Positions 33,685 through 44,524 of a DNA stretch of 64,000 nt are shown one piece after another (position 1 is the stretch's first letter; every line of letters starts with the position of its first letter). The position numbers and the translations under genes are program-made. Under the pieces are notes generated by a model that was given only the letters and a program-made list of their open reading frames with translations, was not told the origin of the DNA and searched no databases. The DNA is taken from contig OX422184.1 in assembly GCA_949130485.1 (NCBI GenBank), forward strand, positions 15,350,405 to 15,414,404, read 5' to 3'. The DNA is from Agelas oroides (lineage: Eukaryota > Porifera > Demospongiae > Agelasida > Agelasidae).

Positions 33685-34785
33685 CTATGGTCATATTGGA
33701 TATTTATAACCTTCATTATATATTATTTCTCCACTACATATATTTCTCTACCACAACACAAATTCATAATTATCATAAAGGCAGGTGTGAACCTGCAAAG
33801 TTTTTGAGAGGGAGAATCTGCATGCTTGAGAAAGTGCTTATATGTATATAATATAGTCAATCCTTCAAGGTCTCTAATCCCATCTGCAAAGGATCTTTCC
33901 ACAAATAGTGTAATCAACCGTCGAAGGGAGAAAGACTAACTGCTGGATTAGGCTGAGGCCTCTAGAATAATTGCTTCTGCTCTTCTGCTGTAGAACAAGC
34001 AGCTTAGTGTAAGGGTGGTAAGAACCTTTGATTAGCATCTGAAAAATCCCAGATTTGATTTCCAGCTGAATTCCTGGTTTTGATAGATCCCTTTCCTTCT
34101 CTCAAAAAGTTTCATTCCTAGAAATAATAAATTATACTTGAGTTTTCATGTTGATATTTATTCTCAGTACAGTGCCAACAGTAATTCATGTCTAGCTCTT
34201 TTACATCATCTGATTGGAAACATAAGTGTAATAGCACAGTCATGGAAAAGTATGTAAGTAGTTCACAACCAAACACAGTCATGTATTGTCAATATTATAA
34301 AATTCTCATTTGGCCATAGCATTGAAGGTCGATCTAGTTGCAATTTGGCAAAAAAAATTACTCTTGACATTATACTTTTGATACATGACACAACCTTAAG
34401 CAATTTCAATGACATTTTGACAGAGGACACAATAATATTGCTTTGTTTTGCCACTGGTTGTGGAGTATCTATTAAATAGCTTCTAGTGCAAGCGGGAATT
34501 GATGCTTGAGCTCCATTTTTCAGTTGTCAGATTCAGTGTATACAACCTTCGTTTCCGTGGTATAACTGATTATCTGCGTGGCTTATTTCTCCATGCATGA
34601 GGGTCCGATTATCGGTGGTGTCCAAGTACCGATCGCTTACTCTAGTGCTTGTTTAGAAAAGTGCAGCTGCAGTTAAATGTTGCCATGACAACAGTGTTTT
34701 CACTTTCCAGATTGGATGCATTTTTTAGCGAGCCCCATGTTCATACCGCCACAGGAGTATGACAAAGAGTTGAATTATGTGTAAA
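33685..34785. other. region upstream of the first traced TPC exon
   Basis: The missing TPC start exon could be here or beyond. Minus-strand open stretches (33723-33917, 34263-34454) lack the expected sequence before IRDAVLY, so I do not call them. No repeat is recognised. Confidence 0.35.
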
Positions 34786-35742
34786 TATATATCATGTGCA
34801 TAGGCTCGCTTTTAGCACATATGGAGCACAAGGTAGACCTCACCTGGGAGCTGCACATGGCTCTCAATATGTCACTGACAAGGTCCAACCAATGGAACGA
34901 AGAACTGCTACTCTTGGTGGTTGTGGCCAAAACCCAACTACACGCTGCATACGCAGCCTTCATCCATGGCTATGTACACAAGTTCTCCTATCTTTGCAGA
35001 ACAATTCCCAGTATAGATCCACTTCTACAAACCCTCAAAGACTGCATTCACTCTCAACTCATCCTAGACCTAACTGGCAGAGCTCTTCCAAGTGACACTG
35101 ATCGTGAGCTTTTTGCCCTGCCCGTAAGACTAGGTGGCCTTGGCATAGTCAACCCCACCAATCTCTCAACCTCGGAACACCTGGCCTCCATCAACATAGG
35201 CACCTCAAACATAACAGAGGATGGTGCCAGGCTAGATGTTGCCGCAAGTGGTTTTTGGGAGGTCGCTTTGAGCGTGCCTTCTTCAACGTGAGAGTTTTCA
35301 ACCCCCATGCTCCATCAAACAGACAACCTCTCTCCACCTGCTACAGAAAACATGAGAACATCAAGAAATGAGCCTATGAACAAAGAGTTTGAGAAGTTGA
35401 CCATGGCTCCTTCACCCCCTCATCATGCCCCTCACAGGAGGTCTGGGAAATGCCGCCACAGTTTGCTACAAGAGGCTCGCCTCTCTGCTCTCCTCAAGGA
35501 GGTCTGGGAAATGCCGCCACAGTTTGCTACAAGAGGCTCGCCTCTCTGCTCTCCTCAAAATGGGACCAGCCCTACAAGCAGTACTATCGCCTGGATCAGA
35601 TGTTGTCGGTCTTTTCCCTCCTATGCTCTTCAATCCAGTGCATAAGAGGTGCTCACTCCACCAGCGGCCGTGCTTTCAACCAACCCATTCCACCCATCGA
35701 CTTGATATCCACTGAAGCCAAAATCTCAAGCTCCCTGTAAAC
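34786..35742 (+). pseudogene. LINE reverse transcriptase 3' region, frameshifted
   Basis: Frames at 34794-35291 and 35307-35740 encode segments typical of the region after the reverse transcriptase core in a marine-invertebrate LINE family: RPHLGAAHGSQYVTDKV, then TQLHAAYAAFIHGY, LTGRALPSDTDRELFALPVR and LGGLGIVNPTNLS, later GGLGNAATVCYKRLASLLSS and CIRGAHSTSGRA. At least two frame changes and a 61-bp tandem duplication (35441-35501 and 35502-35562) show it is dead. The catalytic core and 5' part are absent. Confidence 0.8.
35441..35562. repeat. 61-bp tandem duplication inside LINE remnant
   Basis: GTCTGGGAAATGCCGCCACA starts at 441 and again at 502 of this kilobase, with the two copies identical. 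Since 61 is not divisible by three, it breaks the element's frame. Confidence 0.92.
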
Positions 35743-36171
35743 AAACTTTTTCTTATGTATTCACGGACCTTTTCCCTGTCACTTCCTATTTTGTATGAAA
35801 ATGTGCACATTGAACTTTTTGTATATATACCTTCATTCTAGAGGTTGGCCACATCCAAGTGTACACACTTACAGACTGTAGTAATGAATGACTATACCTT
35901 TAGATTCTTCCCTTTCTGGCTTTCTTGCATTTGTCCATCCTGGCTTGCTTGTCTCCTGGATGCTGAGTAATATATATGAATTGTTATGATTTAGATGAAC
36001 CCGTAAGGGCCATCACAATTCACGTACATGGCAGGTTTTTAAATGGCATACGATACAACTTGGTAAATAAATACTGCTAACATGACATGTAGTTTTATAT
36101 ATTATAGGGTAAGTTCACTGAAAGAGGAGAGAAGGGGGCACCGGTACCCAGGTAATCAGATTAAGAGCTAG

Positions 36172-37135
36172 TTAACCCAACCTAACAACACCTTACGCCT
36201 CTGCCACCATGTCACTATCTCTTTCATTATGCACCTGTCTATGTCATTCATCACCTCCCCATTCACATCTACTCTTCTCCCTAGCAGTAAATTTACTCGA
36301 CTGTCATCATCACCATCATATTTCTTCACCCACTCCTCTGCTCCCACAATTCCCTTGATCCTTTCCAGAAGCTGACATCTATATATCCTGGTCAAACTCC
36401 TCACGCTCCAATACAATTATAACATCTTCCACCTTCCCTCCCTGCAGAACCTGACCTCAACTGAAACCTCAAACATACTGCCACATGTCCCTCCCATGAA
36501 CCTACGCATTTCTCCGGCCCATTCTCTTCTCTAACCTTCTTATCCATTTCAATCTACTTTTCCTGTCCACCTCTTCTTGCAGTTTTCCCAGTTCTATTTT
36601 CCTCTTCCAGGCTGCTGCTGACCCTGACTCTTCCCTTCGGCTTCCTCCAAGCCATACTTTCTTAGCAACATCTTGTATTCCTCCCTCCAGCCTACTCCAC
36701 CTGACTCTTTCATTTTTTCTACTATCAGCTTCACCAACCTCTCTTCGCCTAGCTCCCAGAATCTCTGCCCTTACAACATCTTCTCCTCTCTTCTTTCTTC
36801 TCACTTTCTCCATCCCATCTCCCCACGGATTGCCTCCCTGCCACTGTTCTACTAGCTCCCAGCAGTTTTCTTCCCAACCTATTCTCCAACCTCTTTCCTA
36901 CTGTCTTCCCCCCTGGCCACCACACCTCTGCTGCATGTTCCAAGCCAGGGCTTGCTACTAGGTCCCATGTCAATCGACCTCGCTCTGCCTCTAGTTCCCC
37001 ATCCACCCTTGCCATCCATTCAACTTTGCCTGCCCATTCCTCAGCCTGTTCCACCATCTTCTCCAGCTGCACATTTCCCCATCTTCTCCAGCTGCACATT
37101 TCCCCTCATCTGTGGTCAAACCATACAGCCAGGTA
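36172..37135 (-). pseudogene. LINE reverse transcriptase C-terminal remnant
   Basis: Overlapping minus frames encode RVDGELEAERGRLTWDLV, ASPGLEHAAEVWWPGGK and NRLGRKLLGASRTVAGR, then a charged stretch (EEVDRKSRLKWIRRLEKRMG). This is the region after the palm domain in a LINE family in which GRKLLGASR is a recurring motif. The frame shifts several times, and a short direct duplication lies at 37047-37098. It is a decayed fragment unrelated to the plus-strand LINE piece beside it. Confidence 0.72.
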
Positions 37136-37170
37136 CTTGAAGGACTGTTATTACTGCCTATATATATATA

Positions 37171-37454
37171 TAAAGAAATAAAAAAAACATCAGGAATGTA
37201 AAAGGATGTAGGGATGGCACACCAAAAAGTATGCAAACAAGGTAGGTATGATATAAAAGTGAAGGTATTATATACAAAGCCATCTGCCTGCAACTTTTTC
37301 ACATGAGAGTCACAACTGTAGTACAAAAAGATGTAGGCTTTGTGTATGATACCTTCACTTTTATATCAGACCTACCTTGTTTGCATACTTTTTGGTGTGC
37401 CATCGCTACATCTTTTACATTTCTAGCTAATGTTTTTTTTTCTTGTTTCTTTAC
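37171..37454. mobile_element. foldback miniature element, about 115-bp arms
   Basis: Left arm 37171 to about 37286 and right arm about 37336-37454 are inverted copies. Shared blocks include GGTGTGCCATC, TTTGCATACTTTTTGGTG and ATACCTTCACTTTTATATC. No coding capacity. Confidence 0.88.
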
Positions 37455-37524
37455 TTTTTGATGTTAATCTCAGTTACAGTTAGACCTAAGCCTAAGAATA
37501 TTTCTTTCAAGTGTAACCACAACC

Positions 37525-38125
37525 TAGCCTCGTTCCCAGGCCCCGCCCAGCTTTCCGTCGCTTGCAGTACGGAAAAGCGGTAGAGTGCCTGGAATAATTT
37601 ATCACGTGAGTGACGTAGGGGTAGAGAGAAGGATAAGAGGACTTAATTGAGCGTAGGCGGATCGTCGATGTGCCCACGCACGTATATAGTTGATCGATAA
37701 TAGTACACGTAGCTGTTTTTTAGTAGGAGCCCGTTCTGGCAGTTTTTTAGAACAATAAGCGCAGAGAAAACTTGAGCAAAGCCTAGGAAAGGGCCGCCTT
37801 GGCGTTTAATAGCGCCTTGAAAGCCATTCTCCGGGGTGTACAGTGGTCAGTTTGCCAGGTAAGCGAGTAGGTTAGCGTGATTTTCGAATGTACGGGTCTG
37901 TGTACGCTCACCATAGCTTTCCGTACTGCCAGGTAATGTACCATTCTGTCGGCCATAAAGCTATATCGCAACTGAACGAATGTATTCTGTCCATACAGCG
38001 TGGGCGAGTTCATTCGTTCGCCCACATGTAATTAAGTTCTCTCTACCTATGACGTTTCTCACGTGATAAATTTTACCAGGCTCGATTTTTCGTTCGCGCG
38101 CGGGGAGAGCCTGGGAACGAGGCTA
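37525..38125. mobile_element. MULE-like miniature element with 9-bp TSD
   Basis: The 601-bp element starts TAGCCTCGTTCCCAGGC and ends GCCTGGGAACGAGGCTA. ACCACAACC flanks it on both sides (37516-37524 and 38126-38134). The interior has no transposase. The ends are the best preserved of the family. Confidence 0.92.
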
Positions 38126-38478
38126 ACCACAACCCTAGAGTTTGAAACAGCATTGACAGCTTAGCAGTGGTTCCAAACATGTAATACGCCTGCTGGAATC
38201 CGATGGAGTGGTAACCATTCTCCGTACCAGATTTCAAGCCCTTTGTGAAGCCGATTTCCTGATTTACGATCACATGACAACTGACCAGCACAGAAAACTT
38301 GACCGACAGAGCATAAAAACTCACAATCCCGGCTTACATAAAGCTGTATTTTTTGTGCAGCTATACGTAAGCCACTGAATGCAGCTCCTTGCCTACATGG
38401 TGTCCATGAGCCTTTCCCACAACCACGGGAATAAACCGTGCCAGCACATGGTCAACGCGCGCAATTTCGTGTGAGCAC
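38126..38478. other. intergenic spacer
   Basis: Unique sequence between two related elements, nothing recognised. Confidence 0.4.
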
Positions 38479-39596
38479 TAGTCTCGTTCCCAGAGCAATG
38501 ACCATGGTCTTCGGTCTGGGAACGACACTGTATGTGCGCATGCGTACAAGGTTAGAAAATAGCGTCCTACGCAACGGACAGCAGTCGTTTTTTGGACCAG
38601 GGTAAATTGAATCCATGAAGACGCTGAGTGGTTGGGAAGCTGTGCGATGTGACGAGCATCAATTTCGTGCTAAAATCAAGGTGAATACTTGAGCCGTTTT
38701 CGAGTTATCGTTCTTTGACAAGTGGTCCGAACAAAGAAAGAATACGAAAAATGGCACTTTTGCTACCGCACACTTTTGTGTTTAACTGTCTTCCGCGTGG
38801 CTTCTGGACGACTGTATGGGTCTTGATCATTAAGAAGACTAGGCGCTTAAATAAGCTTTACCGTATCTGTGGTGAAGTTATATGCTCGAGGTTTGCCCAA
38901 ATGCGTGAGACACTGGCAAACAACCATGCTAAGACTGTTCACTAAGTGAGCCCCACACTCGTCGTGGAAATGGAAAATTTGTATGGATTCGTACATGTAT
39001 TTTGTACAAGTATACATTCTGCCTTATTTGTGCGTGATGCAGATATACTAGTTATACACTAGAATATGAGAGAAAAGCAGAACGTCTGACTCAGAAACTA
39101 CAGTAAAAAGATTTATACGCTGCTGAAAAAACTTAGCAATAGAAGGAACGGTTATACAATAGCTGCATTTGAAGGACATCGTGAACCAGAGGAACGTGAT
39201 TAGACGGTCTGAGAATGCAAGCAGAGACTAGCAAATGAAACTCACTCAGCAAAGAAAATGATCATGAGGCATTGAATGGAACTGTGAGAGAGCGAGGCCT
39301 GACTTCAGAAAAAGAATGCGAAAATAGGCAAAAGCGAGATATGGAGAAATCAGAATTGACACGCACATGAAAGCAGATCTTGCACTTCCCTATTTTTGCA
39401 GAAACAAGTTGCGCATAATAATGAGAATGATTTCTATTGTAATATAAATGTATTCAAGTGTTTGCAACTGACTTGAAGGACAAATTTCTGTATTTCCCAC
39501 ATCGACCTCTCACTGTAGGTACAGCACAGGTATAGGTTCGTGCCACCACTACTTTTCGCCGGCGGGCGCGAAATATATGGTCTGGAAACGAGGCTA
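38479..39596. mobile_element. probable larger relative of the MULE-like family
   Basis: The segment starts TAGTCTCGTTCCCAGAGC and ends GGTCTGGAAACGAGGCTA, a close variant of the family termini. I see no matching 9-bp duplication and no transposase. Open frames inside (38715-38945 plus) have no domain. Confidence 0.5.
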
Positions 39597-41171
39597 AATG
39601 TAACACTTATATCTCACAGACTTTCTTTATTCAAGTAGTAATACTCGGTCGGCGCTCACAGTCACTGCAAAATCCGTCCGCCATGCATATTCGTTGTCTC
39701 GAGACTACAAACACGCCTTAGCCTGGGTGACTGAGGGATGACACTATGCTTAACAAGGGCGGGTCCGCTTTGTAGGCCTGGAAACAAACTGGCGAGAGAC
39801 ACTAAGCTGCAGACGAACCCAATTGGTCTGTCAATTTAAGTTGCGCGAGATTTACATGTTCATTCGTGTGAGGTGCCTCACCCATGATGCGTGAAAACTG
39901 AGAGGTTTGCCATATGGCTTACGGCGCGGCAACGGCCGGGCTGTCGGACTTCATGCATATGTGCCGTGATAGACTTGATTTTTACATATTAAGTATGAAA
40001 ACGTACTTTTTAACAGGTCTCTATAAAAGTAGCAGACAAATCATTCACGGCTGCCTAAATACTCACCGTGTGAGGTTTGATTTAGTTGTCCCTGTTCTTC
40101 GGCCATGATTGTAACTGCCTGTCTTCAAAGAAAAGACGGAATCCAATGGCGGATCTAGGATTTAGAAAAGAGGGTTCCAGTGTGCACTTGATCGCTATAC
40201 TTGGCGCAGCATCTTAAAGGGATGCCACTATGTACCGAGAAGCAGGCGCGCGCCTCCAAATATATTAACCCTTTGGTGCCGTATGCGGCCATGCACATAG
40301 TGAGGAGCCTCTGCCTTGTCGCACTTCCAGAGGATGAAACAGGTATGTGTGCATTGATAAGAGCAAGTATTCCTTGCTGTATGTTGATTAGCTGCCTATA
40401 AGCCAGGCAAGAGCGATGACTTTGTCCGGTGTATGGGTTTGTTCCGTTTTGTTGCTGGAGATTGCCTGTATACGTTGATGGAAAGACTACCTGGTGTGTC
40501 AAAGTCTCCTGCTAAGAACCTACTATCACTGAGATAGCTGTACTTGGGCTAGTCTCACAGGCATACAAGCTGTGTCCCACTGACTCAGTTAAAGCACTTC
40601 CTTTTTTAACTTCAAGTTTATAAAAACGTTTGTTCCCATGCAACAAGGCTAATTTGTGCCCTGGCAGAAGCTTAACCTAGTTAAATGTGTGAGTTACTGA
40701 TGTGCAGTAGTTCAATAGAAGCACTTGCCACAATAGTACATGCTGGAGAGTACCGTGTAGGTAGGAATTTAGTCTGATTTACCTCTGAATCGATTTTTTG
40801 AGAATCAGAACTGTCACTGCTGGCTTCACTGTCAGTGCCATTCACGGGTGAATTATAGGGTAAGCATGTTCGGACCTCAATGTGATATGTTTCAATGGCC
40901 AGATAGTTATCTAACCTCGTACCCAGGCTCCCACTCAGCATTTTGTCGCTTCAATTACAGAAAAGGGGAGAGAGCCTGGTACATTATTTCACGTATGTGA
41001 TGTCAGGATCGAAGGATGGTAAGAATTTAACTGTGCATGATCATACCTGTGTTCAGAGCAGCAAGACGACCCAGGCAACTAAGTCCACTGCATTTATCTA
41101 GCTAGTTGAGGCAGTAACTATACCTGAACATGGATGTATTATACAGCATGCATATATTATGCTTTGATATT
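39597..41171. other. intergenic, decayed repeats
   Basis: I see no gene. A terminus of the MULE-like family (TAACCTCGTACCCAGGCTCC) lies at 40913 with a matching partner only 60 bp on (GAGAGCCTGGTAC), probably a collapsed copy. Bases 40146-40260 resemble, in inverted orientation, 41985-42355 (shared GGCGGATCTAG and GTACCGAGAAGCAGGC), a second decayed repeat pair. Confidence 0.4.
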
Positions 41172-41728
41172 TGTTGCCGAGCGCATTAGCACGAGGCTCT
41201 GAATGAGGGATCTATTCTCGCTACGCTTAGGAATGTCAATTTGCGGTATCGCTTAGGAATGTCAATTTGAGGTCAACGCTTGGAATGTCAATTTGCGCTC
41301 ACGCCCAGGCAGGATATCGGATACGTGCATTACACGACGAAGTTGGGACGACGTTTCTTGCCGACGGACGACGGGGAGGACAGCGCGACTGGCCCTTCGC
41401 AACGTACGTATTTGCGGAGCGAAGTGCACAAACGAGTGCTGAACGCAGCCGACAGCTGCCGACTCTGAGAAAAAAAAAAAGCAAAGAAGTCAGCCCACCG
41501 TAGAAAGCCAAGAGAGCGACAGAAGAACAAGAAAGAGTTCAAAAGTAGAAAGCACGTATTGGAGATTGTTCACAAGCCAGGTATTTAGGCTCACTCTTCA
41601 CGTTACCGTTGTTTTGTACTGTTCTTTGAACTCCCACTAGAAGAGCAACGCCTGATACCTGCGCCGCGCGCCCCATCCGCGCATGGCGCTTGGAGCGGCG
41701 CGAGGCATCATGCGCATGCGTAGTCCTA
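41172..41728. mobile_element. repeat element copy B (uninterrupted, inverted)
   Basis: This is the inverted, shorter copy of the element at 3271-4768. It begins TTGTTGCCGAGCGCATTAGC and ends GCATGATGCC-type sequence reversed as GGCATCATGCGCATGCGTAG. It lacks the 899-bp nested element of copy A and has three rather than four units of the 29-bp repeat (41222-41309). Confidence 0.8.
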
Positions 41729-43498
41729 GTATATGATATTTAGTCACACATTTCCTGCTCAAAGGTTTGCTAACATGTTTAACAATTCAACACAGCGTTT
41801 GGCATCTGTGGCTACTTCAATCTCTGTCATTGTCAGAGCCCAGCGACAATCATTCTCCGGCAGCATACACTTGCGTGTTATTGGGCTCGTCCAACTTAGG
41901 ACAGACACTGGGCGAGTCCACGCTCGACGAGACTCTGAATGCGGGCATTCCGGGTTAAAATATACGCGGCGGCGCGCGCCGGCCTGCTTCTCGGTACTTA
42001 GTGGCATTCATAATAAAGCGTGCGAAGCGCGCCAGCTATAGGGGGGTCTGCGGGCACCCCCCCTCCCCCCCCAAGGAAAAGTTTTGATTTCAGACCTTCT
42101 GAGATCGTTTCTGATCCCGTTTTGGTGTGAAATAGCAAGAGTTGGACGACCTACTGATCATTCTTAAACGCTCGCTCGCGTTGGATCCTAGATACAGGAA
42201 ATTATTGCTACTGTGAAGCTTCAGTATGGCTTCTGTGTATCTCCGGTGTGGGCCGTAGTGTACGTAGTTACGTTTGCACATACTAAGTATACGCGAAGGC
42301 AGCCCTTCAAAAAGGGGGTTCCATGGAACCACTGGAACCCCTCTAGATCCGCCACAGCAATCACAAACGTGCAGATAGAGAATATATGGAAACAATCGTG
42401 TGATAATATCTAGAGTATGGCTCCCAGACCACTCCCAGATTTTCCCCGGCAGAAAAATAAAAATTGCATTGGAGAGCCACCAGAGAACGGGGCTAGCACC
42501 GTATTGTCCCGGGCAAGCGCCCATGGGCGTCGCAGCTCAAGCACCAAAAATTGAGGGTGGGCGGTTGCACGGAGGAGGTGCTTGAATGGTTCAACTATCC
42601 CCGCGCAAGCGCCCACCCTGGATGCGAAGTTAGCTGCCGGGCGGTACCGAATCGACCAACTTCGCCCGTGCTTCGTCTAGCCATCCCGATGTGGAGCCTC
42701 AAAGCTGTATCGTGCTAGAAAGCGGACCGACTCATAGCCTCGTTGCCAAGCTTCCGCAGCGTTCGTCGCTTGCAGTGTGAGATCATCTTAGTTCACATAG
42801 CTCCGTGAGGTACGTCATAAAATACACATGGAATTCCCCGTGCACGCGCGCGCGCTTGTGTAATCTCACAGTGTTTATATCTTAACCCTCTCTACGTAAT
42901 TTAACTTCGATGAAATTCTGTACTGGCATGTAGGCAGGTAAAGGAGAACAAGTAAGCACTTTGGTAAAGATGTGGCAGCTGTGGAGGGGGAAATGTAGTC
43001 TCGCGGTCCAGACTCCGCGTGCTGAGTGTCTGGTCTCTGTCTAGCTCTGAGCTGCGCAGTTACTATACAGCTTAGAGCTTAGTCTCGCATAGCCAGACTC
43101 TCAAGAGTCTGGCTACGCGAGACTAAGCTCTGAGCTAGATCCCTATAATTTTTATAGAAAGAGTTACAGTGTGATCTTATAACAAAAGATGACCATCTGA
43201 AAGGCTTGAAGCCTGAATTTGTATTTGCTTGGACAGCAAAAGCCCGGCATGTACAGGATGATTTATTGTCCCACATCGACCAAGGTTACAAGTGTTTGTT
43301 AGTACCATGGCAAACCCATGCACCGATGGCAGTGGGTACAGTTACTGCATGCATTGTGAAATAGCTATGTATGCACTTAAATCATGGAGTAGGGCACTTT
43401 CCGCACTGCCTATGAGAGAGTCGGATTGTACAGTGTCAACCTATCCCCTAGAACTTCTCTCCACTTTCTCTTCCATTTCTTACTTTTAGATGATGTAC
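41729..43498. other. intergenic, mixed repeat fragments
   Basis: No gene is recognised. A GC-rich stretch with C runs lies at 42040-42070. A GTGGGCGGTTGCACGG repeat, inverted relative to 2164-2292, lies at 42495-42625. TAGCCTCGTTGCCAAGC at 42737 is a lone family end. A (CG)n-like stretch is at 42845-42853. Confidence 0.4.
43074..43131. repeat. 58-bp near-perfect palindrome
   Basis: The arms read AGAGCTTAGTCTCGCATAGC and onwards, pairing with the complementary half ending GCGAGACTAAGCTCT with one mismatch. AGTCTGCGCAGCCAGACTAC at 61961 is a related sequence, which suggests a small foldback family. Confidence 0.85.
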
Positions 43499-43602
43499 TA
43501 GCCTAAGCTTGTTCCCAGGCCCTCGTCCAAGTTCCCGTCACAGTACCACTTATCCATACTGTAAGTGATGGGAAGCTGGGTGAGGGCCTTGGAATGAGGC
43601 TA
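43499..43602. mobile_element. 104-bp MULE-like miniature element
   Basis: Starts TAGCCTAAGCTTGTTCCCAG and ends TTGGAATGAGGCTA, nearly all inverted repeat. Flanks ATGATGTAC and ATTTTGTAC agree at 7 of 9 positions, consistent with an old 9-bp duplication. Confidence 0.78.
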
Positions 43603-44054
43603 ATTTTGTACTTTTTGTCTCATGAAGCAAGACATGCTGTGTATGATTGTTGCATGTGAATGCAGCATATCAAGTGTAATAACAGCAGTATAAGTAGTCA
43701 GTGGAGAATTAAGGTACATACCCGTGAATGCACAGTTAGCTTTCAGTGTGGATGCAGATAGCTCATAATGCACACAGCTCACTGCCTTGTTTGCTATTGA
43801 ACAATGCACAAAAATGATCTTCAAAAGTACCATTCATATAGCAAATTTAGGCCTCAAGAACAGATAGTACTTTCAGATGGTCACATTTTTATGATTCAAC
43901 ATGCCTCTCATGGAGGGCTATCCCTGAGATGTAGTGTGTTCCCCCTCGCCAACCCCACCACCCCCTTCCACCCTGAACTTTATCACACTGCTTACATGTT
44001 CTGTTTCACCTTGATATGCTGCCTACTTTCTGAATGCATGCCAGTACATGCCAG

Positions 44055-44524
44055 CAGTGGCGTAGCCAGGACACAGTCGATGCCAGGGCACAATGTGGGC
44101 ACACCACGTTTGTGAGAAGTTCTATGCAAAACGCAGAAGAAAGTAAGGGGTATGGGTGCATGCTCCCCAAGGATATTTTGAGCTTCCCATGTCAGTTCTG
44201 CGGCTATTTTAGGCCATACCGTTGGCTTGAATCGGGTGCACTTCCCACCATGCCTTCGGTCTGGATGTGTGTGCGGTGTAAAGTCACTTATTACTTGTGG
44301 CAAATTCACGTGCAGTGACAGCAGGGTAACAAACAAGACCTGGTTATTCTGAGTACACTGCGCTGCTCGATTTCAAGACTTTTATGCATTTTTAGCGCCT
44401 GATTCGCGGTCCACGACGGTACTTTCGGCGCCGATAATTTTCAGGCGCGCCTCCAAATGGTGGGGCACGGCCTCTGATTGCTAGGGCACGTGCCCCAGTG
44501 TGCCCCAGCTTGGCTATGCCACTG
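44055..44524. mobile_element. hAT-like miniature element with 8-bp TSD
   Basis: The 470-bp element starts CAGTGGCGTAGCCAGG and ends TTGGCTATGCCACTG. CATGCCAG flanks it at 44047-44054 and 44525-44532. The same termini bound the nested element at 10814-13121. It has a GGCACGTGCCC palindrome near 484 and no transposase. Confidence 0.92.

Noticed and set aside
34263-34454. Possible N-terminal TPC exon
   Set aside because: No match to the expected residues before the first helix and no suitable donor in phase 0.
41330-41542. Mirror frames MNSFLFFCRS at 3461 and 41542 as a conserved small protein
   Set aside because: They belong to two copies of the same repeat element, differ by frameshift, and have no domain.
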